A DNA stretch of 64,000 nucleotides from NCBI GenBank assembly GCA_948470475.1, contig OX419338.1, positions 822,501 to 886,500 of the forward strand, in the 5' to 3' direction. A program made the translations under genes and the position numbers. The notes below the pieces were generated by a model. That model worked only from the letters and a program-made list of their open reading frames with translations, searched no databases and had not been told where the DNA came from. Shown one piece after another: positions 38,031 to 47,541 of this stretch; within the stretch, counting starts at the first letter, position 1; each line of letters starts with the position of its first letter. This DNA is from Galaxea fascicularis (taxonomy: Eukaryota; Cnidaria; Anthozoa; Scleractinia; Euphylliidae).

Positions 38031-38303
38031 TCAATAAATGTTGGTATGATTGGTAAACATGGTATTTTGTGTATACAAATCAAGATTTTTGTGTTTTATC
38101 CAGCCCTGAGTGACGACAGATACAGTTGTAACAGCGATAATGGCTACACCATGAGTTGAAATTGCTCCCGCCATACCCGCAGTGGCAAAAAAGACTGACG
38201 CAGAACTGTTCAGTATTTTCCATTTCTTGTACCGTTTGGTTGCTTGTTTGTAAGCCCAGCATTTGCATTGATATGTGCTGTAGTAAGATTTCAATTCTTT
38301 CAT
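38031..38303 (-). CDS. Small protein with hydrophobic segment, virus-like element
   Basis: The ORF has 90 codons. A basic, Lys/Tyr-rich N-terminal half is followed by a glycine/alanine-rich hydrophobic stretch (SASVFFATAGMAGAIS, VAIIAVTTVSVVTQG) that could span a membrane. It lies among other remnants of the Polinton-like region. Function unknown. Confidence 0.4.
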   Translation of the reverse strand: MKELKSYYSTYQCKCWAYKQATKRYKKWKILNSSASVFFATAGMAGAISTHGVAIIAVTTVSVVTQGWIKHKNLDLYTQNTMFTNHTNIY

Positions 38304-38764
38304 TTCATCCTTGGAAGGTTTGTCAGATATATAGTTCCATTTAGATGTTTCTCATCTGAGTGGTTTTCATACATGTATATAATTTACATAATAATTTTAA
38401 TAATAATCACGCAGTATATTATGCCTGTCAATTGCCCTGATAATGAATTTTTTTATTTGTCTTGTCGTCAGGTAACTCGGTAAGGCATAACAATAACCAC
38501 AACCAAGATGAAAATTACTGTAAAATCCAAGTGAGATAACCATTACCTGGTCCTATCAAACCAATTCTGCCATCATTTAACTCAAGTATTTTGACAGACA
38601 TATGTGTTTTGAAATGTTCGCATTTGAGGTAAAGAAATTGATATACCAATGCTGATTTTAATATGTTATCGTCAATTTTTTCATGCTTTGCTTTAATCGC
38701 AAAGAATTGAAGATCAATACAATGGGTTATACCTTTTATCATATTTCATTATATCAGATAAATG

Positions 38765-39348
38765 TCAGTCACCGAATTGTGACTTCAAAAACCAAAACAT
38801 TTGTTTAATTTGTGTATCTGTAAATGCTGAAGAGTAAAAGACAAATGCATATAAATCCATCTCAGAGTGATAAATAATATCACAAAGGTTTACAAAGGTT
38901 TTTGACTGCCCAGATGGTAGAACAGTGGATATCGATGATGATCCAATTGGTGTTATATTTGTTCCTCTGAATAATTCTGATGTGGATCTATTGATTCTTA
39001 TTGTCCATAATTCTAAATTTCCAGTCACGTTTGTTTGTTCAGAAACAGAATTTCTTCCACTTACGACACTTGCAAAATCTCTATATATATATTGTTCCAT
39101 CACCCCAGAGTACATGCACACCAAACCTTGTGATTCCTTGGAATTGGGATTGTTCTTTAACATTTTATGTCTTTACCCGACAAGAATGATGTATTTCTCT
39201 GGCTTCCAGATCCACCAATGTTTGATTCATCAAAGTTATCTAATGATAGAAAATCGTCATTGCCGTCAAAAGAAACATAAAACTTTTTAAGCGTGGAGGT
39301 AAAACTTAATGTGGAATCATCATTTTGAGAAAATACCTTGTTATTCAC
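38765..39348 (-). pseudogene. LamG/concanavalin-like protein, frameshifted
   Basis: Two minus-strand frames overlap by a few bases: 39348-39157 carries FYVSFDGNDDFLSLD, and 39163-38765 carries LWTIRINRS, LFRGTNI and the ending DLYAFVFYSSAFTDTQI followed by FWFLKSQFGD. The latter is the usual last strand and helix of LamG/ConA-like jelly rolls, which occur as surface or fibre proteins in virus-like elements. The shift lies near 39160. I leave the broken frames unjoined. Confidence 0.55.
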
Positions 39349-39445
39349 AGGATCTCTTATGCCAGAAACTCTGTTGAGATGTGTAAATATTTAATAGAGT
39401 TAATTCTGGCAACAGGCCAATGGCCAAATTGGTAAGAGTCGGTAT

Positions 39446-39715
39446 TCAAGGGAAACCTCTGGCTATGATATACTGACTGATGTCAAGCTTTAAATTGAGA
39501 CAATTATCTACATTTGTTGGATTAGATATATCTAAATTCCCAGACTTAGAATCTCCACTCATTGATTGGATCTGCAAGATTGGGGATAGAGTTATACCTG
39601 TTTTCCATATGATCGCTACGATCGCCGCGATCGTTGCAGTCGCTGCGATCGCAGAATAACGAGAGACCAGTGATCGCTGCAAAACCCAAAATTCAACGAT
39701 CGAAATAATTTGCAT
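39446..39715 (-). pseudogene. Broken ORF over the GCGATCG cluster
   Basis: The ORF has 89 codons and contains a hydrophobic Ala/Ile run (SAIAATATIAAIVAIIW) that is simply the translation of the repeated CGATCGC motif, followed by a polar part (SKSGNLDISNPTNVDNCLN). It may once have been part of a structural gene of the same element, but the evidence is thin. Confidence 0.25.
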
Positions 39716-39835
39716 GTCGAAATATAGGCCATTTGGGAAACTTTGATCGTTGCGATCGCCACGATCGCTGGGATAGAAATTTTTCTATCTCAGCGGTTGC
39801 AGCGATCGCAGTCGCAGTCTAGATTTTACGAGTCC
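39602..39835. repeat. Cluster of GCGATCGC-like palindromes with an 18-bp perfect palindrome
   Basis: About ten copies of GATCG, many extended to CGATCGC or GCGATCG, lie within 230 bp of otherwise AT-rich DNA. A perfect palindrome GATAGAAATTTTTCTATC lies at 39772-39789, flanked by imperfect inverted GCGATCG arms, so the whole may be a long hairpin. Confidence 0.85.
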
Positions 39836-40235
39836 AGAAAGGATCTTTATACAGGACGGTAAATCGTGTTTTTGAATTTCGATTTTCTTATTGACATGTT
39901 TGACTGACCATTTGAACACAGAAGAATGTATATAAAGAAAAAGAACCACGATACATGGAAAAGATTGAAGGCGAATCGCGGACTTGAAATGGATTTTACG
40001 AGATGTTGATGGCATTGAGTCTATGCAGCTTTTCAATGTCTGTGCTCAGCATCATATAGTTTCACTCTTGAACCAAGACGAATAACATGTAAACCTGTGA
40101 ACAAGAACAATATCAGCAGTAGAAGAATATACATAACCGATGGTAAACGCCGAATTCGATTCAGTAAATGGTGCAAGTACTGCATTTTCACTCATTCTGA
40201 AACAAATGTACTAATTTTATAACCATATAACATAA

Positions 40236-40436
40236 ATGAAACCGTATAAACTTATGAGAGTATATCACCATAAAATCGGTCAATTTGGATCTGGTTTAAT
40301 TGTTAACAATACTTTCAAACCAGTGAAAAGTATGGTATCTTCCGTTTTCAAAAAAAATGCTAAACCTTTTGCAAAAAAAAAGTCAGTGGAACGAAACACG
40401 CAGGAAAAAATATTGGTGAGAAAAGCGGTGAATTGA
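40236..40436 (+). pseudogene. Small Lys-rich ORF of virus-like region
   Basis: The ORF has 66 codons, strongly basic (KKNAKPFAKKK), with one glycine-containing motif KIGQFGSGLIV. The frame is broken after about 40436 while similar AT-rich coding-like sequence continues. Small basic proteins like this are common in Polinton-type elements, but I cannot assign a function. Confidence 0.35.
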
Positions 40437-40700
40437 TTATGAAAAACTAGCAAGGAGATTTCGAAGTAAACCTAAATCAATAACACAAATGAAACCAACA
40501 GTAAAAGAAGAGGAATCAGCAGATATGATACTAAACCGTTTAACATCTGGATGACGACTAAAACGAAAAATAAAAATTATGTAACATAATAATAGAAATG
40601 GGTTCCAGATCAACTGAATATTTGCAAAGAAATGAACTGGTGAGATTTCAACTGGACGACGTAATCCGAGCTCCAGCAGATAATCAACATCAAACAAAGA

Positions 40701-41397
40701 ATGGTTATAAATTCACTATTAATGATAGATCAACATTTTATAATTAGCATAATGTATATTTTGAGGTTCAGTTTTAACTTCAAAAAATTGCTGACGGAAC
40801 AGGTTTATGCAGCAGCAGATTGTATAACAGTTATTGATGGTTCACATAGTTTGATAAGACATATGATGCTTAAATCATCAGGTAAAATTATGTATGATAC
40901 TGGGAGCCTTCATAAAGTTACAAATCTTAAAAATTGATTGCAATATTCTGATGATTTCTCGGGAAGTGTAGCAAAAAATAGTTTTTGGTACTTAGATACA
41001 GATCATACAACAGCTAATACAAATCTCAGCTTTGAATCACGTCGACTTTTGACTCAGGCACTTAGTAACGATAGTACAGGCAGAGCTAAAAATATTAATT
41101 TTATTACGCCATTGAATCGATACAGTTTTTTCGAGGAACTTGAACTTCAAAATGACGATGAATTAATTTATAAAGCAAATGCACCAAAATGATGGAAGAG
41201 TTGTTATTAACAGATTTGTGTTATGGGTACCAAGGTTGACTCCAAACGATTCCCTTTATGATAAATTTGTTGACCTGTTTTTGAAAGAAACAGAAACGAA
41301 ATACATGAGAGAAATACATGAAACATCAGCATCTACAAATACATCAGCGTTCTTCCAAATTTCAGTTAGTATTAGACAATGTAAAACATACCGATGA
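40701..41397 (+). pseudogene. Capsid-like protein of a Polinton-like element, several frame breaks
   Basis: Three consecutive frames (40701-40937, 40938-41192, 41179-41397) carry related pieces: TVIDGSHSLIRHMM, FESRRLLTQALSND, FITPLNRYSFFEELE, LQNDDELIYKA and RVVINRFVLWVPRLTP. From memory these resemble the double-jelly-roll capsid-like proteins found in virus-derived elements of many animals. A stop at 40937 and a shift near 41180 break it. I cannot confirm the family without a profile search and leave the pieces unjoined. Confidence 0.5.
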
Positions 41398-41430
41398 GTA
41401 ATCATTTATTAGTAAGATTGGTATAAATTC

Positions 41431-41560
41431 TTGAAAATTCCAATCAACAATGTGTTGTCAAGAGATCAAACAGTTCCGCGCAATGATACAGAGGCTTTAT
41501 TCATTTACAATCTTGAACCAAGTTATGTGCATGGTTCGCATTGGGTGGCTATACATAAAT
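41431..41560 (+). pseudogene. Adenain-like cysteine protease fragment
   Basis: The visible motif YVHGSHWVAIHK has the His-Trp pair of adenovirus/Ulp1-type (C48-like) proteases, which mature capsids in Polintons. Only about 40 codons are left before low-complexity T-rich sequence; the Asp/Asn, Gln and Cys parts of the active site are absent. Its place right after the capsid-like frames fits a Polinton gene block. Confidence 0.5.
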
Positions 41561-41716
41561 ATTGCATTAATATTGCATTAACCTACTTTTTGTTATTTTA
41601 TTTTTATTATTTCTTAATTATATTCTCTACTTGTAGTTATAGTTATTATTGTAGTTCTATGTCTAGTACGTTTTCATGCACCGTCTGCAAATTTAATGTC
41701 CATAATACATTACTTG

Positions 41717-41800
41717 CAGAACATTTCGGACGATTTTAATTTCGGACAGAAAAAGAGTCCGAAAATAAGACCGTCCGAAATATTTACGCGTCCGAAATTT
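41717..41800. repeat. Opposed TTTCGGAC / GTCCGAAA repeats
   Basis: TTTCGGACGA and TTTCGGACAG are followed by GAGTCCGAAA, CCGTCCGAAA and GCGTCCGAAA within 84 bp. The two groups are inverted, so a stem-loop can form. Confidence 0.85.
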
Positions 41801-41898
41801 TTACAGTACAGTATAAAACTTTTAAGTACTTTCTTGGGCGACGCCATCACGTGTATTCAACACAATATAAATGATATAGCTAGAACTCGGATTAGCCA

Positions 41899-42022
41899 AT
41901 GCAACTCTGGGCCGAAGTATGGTTAGCGCTAACCGTTGGCTAAGTTGTATTAAAACCTATAGGTTGTCGTGGTATGTAACGTGGGTTAGCGCTAACGATG
42001 CTTCGAGCAACTCGGCCCTGAT
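41899..42022. mobile_element. MITE with GGTTAGCGCTAACC palindromes at both ends
   Basis: The left end has CTCTGGGCCGAAG and the 14-bp palindrome GGTTAGCGCTAACC; the right end has GGTTAGCGCTAACG and CGAGCAACTCGGCCCTG. The arms match in reverse apart from a gap of about 9 bp. It is inserted next to the LINE at 42023. Confidence 0.8.
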
Positions 42023-43125
42023 TGATAATATTTTCACAAACAATCTTGAACACAGTGTGGACAGTGGCATTCTCTACAATGATTTATTTGATCATCTCCC
42101 AACTTTCCAAGTCAATCATCTAAAATTAGATGCTGAACCACTATGCCAAAACGATTGGCACTTTTCATGAACTCTACAATGGAAGCCACTGATTGGTCTC
42201 TAATCTATAACTCTGACTCCACTAATGATTCCTACGACACATGATTTTCTAGCCTTCTTATTTCAGCATACCATAAGTCCGTTCCACTTAAACCTTTATA
42301 CCCTGAATGCTGACGTTCTTCAAAACCCTGGTTTTCAAAAGGTCTCTTTGTATCCTGTAACAGGAAGAATTTCCTCTATAAACAATTCTAAACAAACCCT
42401 ACTGAATCCAAAAATCTAGATTTAACAAATATCGAAATAAGTACAATTTTCTCATAAAAGTTGCCAGGAAAAAATATTTTCATGATAAACTGGTCTCTGT
42501 CAGCTCAGACCTGAGGAGGCTTAATCAGTTATTAAGCAGATTATCCCTAAAATGAAATCTGAACAACATTTCAGTCACATGAAAGACAGTTCAGGTATCT
42601 GTTCAGACCCTTCACATATAGCAACTAAATTTAATAATTTCTTTGCTAACATAGGACCATCTTTGCGGGCCAGTAAAGCTCCCTCTACTCAGTTTCCCAT
42701 AAAGATTTCCTTGTTGGTCACTATGCCAATTGTTTCTTTCTCAATCCTACTACTCCTGCTTAGGTTTCTGAGGGTGTTAATGGTCTTTTTATGTCTCCCA
42801 TCAAAGAAATAATTGATTTTCTAGCTGCCACTTTTTCTCATATCTGTAATCTGTCATTTGAGCATGGTGTCTTTCCTGATAAACTCAAAATTGCAAAGAT
42901 TCTTCCAGTTTTTAAAGTGATGACCCTTATCTGTTCTCAAACTATCGGCCTATTTCCATTCTCCCCTGTCTTTCTAAGGTCTTTAAGAAACTTTTTTTAC
43001 CTCAGACTATCGGGATTTCTCACAAAGTTCAATATCCTTAATCATCATCAGTGCGGCTTTAGACTTCATCACTCTACTGCTATGGCTATCTTAGAGCTTG
43101 TCAATTGGCCTTTCCGAAATTCAAA
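42023..43125 (+). pseudogene. LINE fragment: end of endonuclease and start of RT
   Basis: SALIDNIFTNNLEHSV and LFDHLPTF are the C-terminal AP-endonuclease motifs of non-LTR elements. SHIATKFNNFFANIGPSL, ICNLSFEHGVFPDKLKIAKI and HHQCGFRLHHSTAMAILELV are the linker and first RT blocks. Frames shift several times. It ends where a repeat related to 8652-8750 begins. Confidence 0.8.
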
Positions 43126-43620
43126 AGGGAACTGGGGCGAGTTTCAAATTTTGAAGTAATCGATAAATTCACAAATCGATAAATTGCGTCCCCCAAAACC
43201 ATGGTTTTTGGGGACGCTGTCACAAAATTATTTTATTTTATTTTTATTTTATTTTATCGTGTGTGTTTGTAAAGTAAGTAGTCATAATTAGTTGTTTAAG
43301 TATTCTTAATCAGTTGATAAGTATTGTATTTTAGTTGTTATTTCTCTAGCAGTGTTTTTGTTCTTTTGATTAGTATTGTAATTATTTTAGTAAAAGCATT
43401 CTTTTATTCATGTCAATTCTTCACATTGTGATTGCATCTCATATGACAGTGTTACTTTTCGCACACGTAATGTTCTTCTGTTCATCTTGCATGAATATTT
43501 CTGCACTGTTTTTGATGATGTCATTCAGTCATCTTCTCAATTTGATCCTGCAGCAAGCGTCAGGAATTTTCGTTTTTGGATTGATGGCTACTCGACATTG
43601 ATGACAAAGATAATTAATTA
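43126..43620. other. Repeat fragment and unassigned AT-rich sequence
   Basis: Positions 43130-43175 (GGAACTGGGGCGAGTTTCAA) match the left arm of the element at 8652. A TTTTA-rich run follows near 43213-43256. No gene is recognised. Confidence 0.55.
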
Positions 43621-45363
43621 TAGAAGACAAAGATAATTATAGGCCAATATCAGTGCTATCTGTCTTCAGCAAAATATACGAAAAAGCTATGTATAAGCAC
43701 CTCTATAGTTATCTTGAATGTCATAATATTCTCTACTCACCTCAGTTTGGGTTTAGACAGAAGTGCTCAAGTAATCATGCACTCATAAGTATCACTGAAT
43801 CTATTCGCTACTCAACTGACAACAATGAGTTTGGCTGTGGTATTTTCATTGATTTAAAAAAAAAGCTTTTGATACAGTAAATCATTCTATTCTTTTGTTG
43901 AAATTGCATTATTATGGAGTAAGAGGTAAAGTCTACGATTGGTTTCAATCATATCTATCCAACAGAGAACAATTTGTGTGTGTCAATGGTCATGACTCTG
44001 ATTCCCTATCTGTCACTTGTGGAGTCCCTCAAGAATCTGTTCTTGGACCGTTGCTGTTTCTGTTATATATTAATGACTTACCTAACTCCTCTAAGTTGCT
44101 CACCTTTCACTTATTTCCTATTGGCACTAACATATATTGCTCTCGTAAGAACCTTAACGATCTTGAACTAAGTTAAATTGTGAGCTAAAAGCAGTTGCAG
44201 AGTGAATAAAATCTATTCTAACAGATTAGCGCTTATTATTCCTAAAACTAATTTTATTCTCTTTCATTTTAAAAAATTGAAACAACACAAGTCATTTAGT
44301 ATAAAGATTGATGTTGTGAATATTTAACAAGTTTCCACGGTTAAATATCTAGGTGTTACCTTTGACTCAAATCGATCTGATATCAGTGGAGGAGTAATAT
44401 TGATGAGATCTGCCTAAAACTGTAAAAAACTGTAGGAAACCTCTCAAAATTGAGATACTGTGTTGGCATTGATGTACTTCGCATGCTTTATTTTTCACTT
44501 ATCTACCCCTTTCTCACGTATGGTATCCTACTCTGGGGTTTGACATATCCAACTTATTTAAAGGCAGTGATTACTTTGCAAAAGCGTATAATCAGAATTA
44601 TGACATTTTCTGAACCTGCATCACATTCAGAACCACTGCTGAAATCTCTTAACCTCTTAAAATTTTCTGATATAATTCCCTTGAGATTCTTTCTTTAGTC
44701 TATCAGCGGTCTCACAAATTAACTCGTACTTGTTTTACCGATTACTTTAAGCCAATATCTTCTGTTCATTCATACGTTACACGTCAATCACTGAATGAGA
44801 ATCTGTTTGTAAACCCAGCTCATACAACTCAATATGGTATTCGTTCTCTTCGTTACACTGGGACCGCACTCTGGAATTCATTGCCAATTGATGTTAAACA
44901 AATCACTCCCTTTTTCAGATTTCGTCAAAATATAAAGAATTCCATTGTAAACGGTTATAATAGTGTTATTAATTCTTAAATAGTTTGTGTAAATATATTT
45001 AGTTTTTAGTAGTTAGTATGAAAGTAATACTTTTTATCCAAATTGTTATTTATCCCTGTATTCCTTTTGTTTAAATTATTTGTTTTGGTACACCTCCTTG
45101 ATTAGTTCTCAGAACTATTTGGGTGTCCTAAACTCCACACAACTTACATAGTATTTAAATATTTTTTTTCCTCCTTTCCCTTTTTATTTCTTAGATATCC
45201 TATTATCAATGAATTGTAAATTATTTTGGTTTCTTTCACTTCGTTTTCTTATTGTACTGTATTTTTCATATTGATGTTTGAAACACCACTACAATAACTG
45301 TAATACACTGTATTCGTGTGAGTTTAAATAAAATTGAATTGAATTGAATTGAATTGAATTGAG
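43620..45363 (+). pseudogene. LINE RT with 3' tail, frameshifted
   Basis: YRPISVLSVFSKIYEKAMY-like and FGFRQKCSSNHALISIT lead into the IDLKKAF-like box, broken by an A-run near 43860. MLKLHYYGVRGKVYDWFQSY, CGVPQESVLGPLLFLLYIND and FSLIYPFLTYGILLWG follow. The (GAATT)n run at about 45338-45360 after AAATAAAATTG is the probable 3' tail. Confidence 0.85.
45338..45362. repeat. (TTGAA)n tail of LINE
   Basis: About five pentanucleotide units directly after the LINE 3' end. Confidence 0.9.
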
Positions 45364-45532
45364 TTAATGAATGGTTTCCTAGATCACATTGAAATTTGCT
45401 TTATGTTCCTCAAGGTTCATCGATCGTTGCAAGATCATTGTAAAACGCTTGAAGATCCCTTTTATTATTAGTCTTCAAATGCTGAAATGTGTATTTTTTA
45501 ACGTCTTTCAGGTTATTACAAACATTTTTATA

Positions 45533-45875
45533 GCGTTGATCAAGCTGTTTAAGTAATAAAGGCATCTCTACTCAACAAAGTTCACAAATGAATAAGAGTT
45601 TCACTAAAAAAAAAAATACAATTATGAAGTTAAAAAATGAACTTTTTGATTGGATGTTAAAATCACACGATTATCATATGACAATAACCAAACTGCTGAC
45701 TGAGCTTTCCTCTGGAAAGACACTGTGATTTGACATTATAGACTTGCTGTTTTTCCGAGAATGTCACACCATGGTAATTCGATTCAGACTTTCCTGTTTT
45801 GATTGTGTGAATATTCAAACGCACTTCAATTTTGAAAAACATAGTTTGCATAAAATATTTTCATTTAGCAGGTAT
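45533..45875 (-). repeat. Dispersed repeat, inverted relative to 35048-35365
   Basis: In reverse orientation it shares CTACATACCTG, TTCACACAATCAAAACAGGA, TTCTCGGAAAAACAG and ACTTAAACAGCTTGATCAAC with the plus-strand copy; the two end at the same base-pair landmark (GATCAACG). Confidence 0.8.
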
Positions 45876-46668
45876 GTAGTATAGAGATGGCTTTGTATCA
45901 CTAGATTGGTCCAACCCAACAATTAATTTGTGAAAAATAGGGTTTAAAGGGTTATTCTCTTTTGGCCCTTCTAACTTTACATGTTTTTGTCTTATTTCGC
46001 AGAATTTACAGAGCCTTGAAAACGGCAAATGCTACACAGAACCTTCTGATATTGAATGCGATTGAAAGACCAGAGAGTGGGAAAAGATCTTAGGTGAAGG
46101 TGTGTAACTATTCCCTTGTGCTTTGAGCCTTTAATTTTTAGTGTATGGATAGAATTGCCAACCTTGTGTTTTGTAGAGCCTCGCCAAAGTGGAGACTTAT
46201 TTGAAGAAATAATCATGATAATGCCTTGCAACTTGTCCAAACTTGTGCTAAACCACTCGTTATTATGAATGATTATGATATAATGATTAAATTATACTTA
46301 CAGAAGAAGCCAGTTCTTAGAAAAAGTAGGAAATCACTGTTTGGTGTCGTAAGCGCTGTGGTGACTCCCCTTCGCCAGCCCCCCTGTCCGTTCTGAGTGA
46401 TTGGCTTAGAAAAAACGTGGTTTCCCAGCCGATATCTGATACACTAAACATCACGGTCCAAATGAGGTTCAATATCCGTGCCACCAGAAGTTTTCCCTCT
46501 CGGCGCTTCGTCGCGTAATTTTCCTCCTCCAAAGGAAAAAATGACCTCTAGCACACAGGGTATTGCCGAGTATATTTGTTCAAACCAAGAATTAAGATAG
46601 ACCTTCAATCATTTAGAAAGCTAATGGTCCCTTTATATAACAATCTTGAAGACATTTAACAATTATTT
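45876..46668. other. Unassigned stretch
   Basis: No gene or clear repeat is recognised. Confidence 0.5.
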
Positions 46669-47541
46669 AGGATGGTAAAGGAAGGGTCACAATCACAAAC
46701 CACGAGCCTATTTTCCCTCAAATCACGATTCACGGGTGTATTTTGTGGCATTTCGCGAATCGCGTATTTTAAGTCGACAACACAGTAAACGGTCTTTGCA
46801 AATTGGCATTATTAGTCCTAAATTTCTTAAAAGTAAGACACGTTTCTTTCAGGCAAGTGCATAGTGGGACAGGGTCTGTCTCGTTTTAAAACAACGAAGG
46901 GAAACCTTGTGACAAATTTTCAACTAAGTGCTTTTCAATTGCAACTTGCTATCGCCCTAACTTATGTCATAACGATGACAAGGGTCTATTTGATATTGTG
47001 ATCGTGTACGAATGGTTTTCGTTAAAATTACTGCAACAACATTAACTTTACTGGGATGTCCTCCTGCAGCTTGATCGTATCTCTTATCCCGTTGCAAGAA
47101 AAAACGAAACCAAAACTCGAACCGTTTTAACAGTCTTCGCTGTTCGCTGCAACTGCAAGTAACACTCACATCGATATGGTCGAACCATGCTAGCTTTTAT
47201 GAGATACGCGCAGAGTTAATTGTCAATTGTGACATTTTTTATTGTAAAATACTGTAAATGATTGACTCTGTTGACAAGTAACACAGGCGCCCGTTATCTG
47301 ATAGTAACTTTTGCGGTAAGTTAAGATTGGTATATAAGATACTATTAGATTCTAGATCATTTTCACGAAAATTTGCTTATGAATTCCGGCGCGAATCACG
47401 GTCCACAAAACAAGAAGATTACGGATCACGCTAGGCTATCCATTCACGGTTTGCGACTATGATTGAGCTATGATCACGCGTTAGGAGCTTTTTTTTTCTC
47501 TCAAATCACGCGTCAATCATAACCCCTTCACCACCCTGATT
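46669..47541. mobile_element. Probable nonautonomous element rich in TCACG motifs
   Basis: The left end AGGATGGTAAAGGAAGGGTC is loosely matched in reverse by AACCCCTTCACCACCCTGAT at the right end. The subterminal regions contain several AATCACG/CACGCGT motifs in both orientations. The interior is unassigned. Confidence 0.5.

Larger units (their letters stand above)
37266..41570. mobile_element. Decayed Polinton (Maverick)-like element, partial
   Basis: The region groups the zinc-ribbon-like, hydrophobic, LamG/ConA-like, basic, capsid-like and adenain-like remnants in AT-rich DNA unlike the flanks. I see no protein-primed DNA polymerase, integrase or packaging ATPase here, so it is at best a fragment. 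Polinton is the best fit; adintovirus- or virophage-like origin is possible. Confidence 0.5.

Noticed and set aside
39602..39835. Bacterial contamination suggested by GCGATCGC octamers
   Set aside because: The flanks are continuous AT-rich cnidarian-type DNA and no bacterial gene is present.
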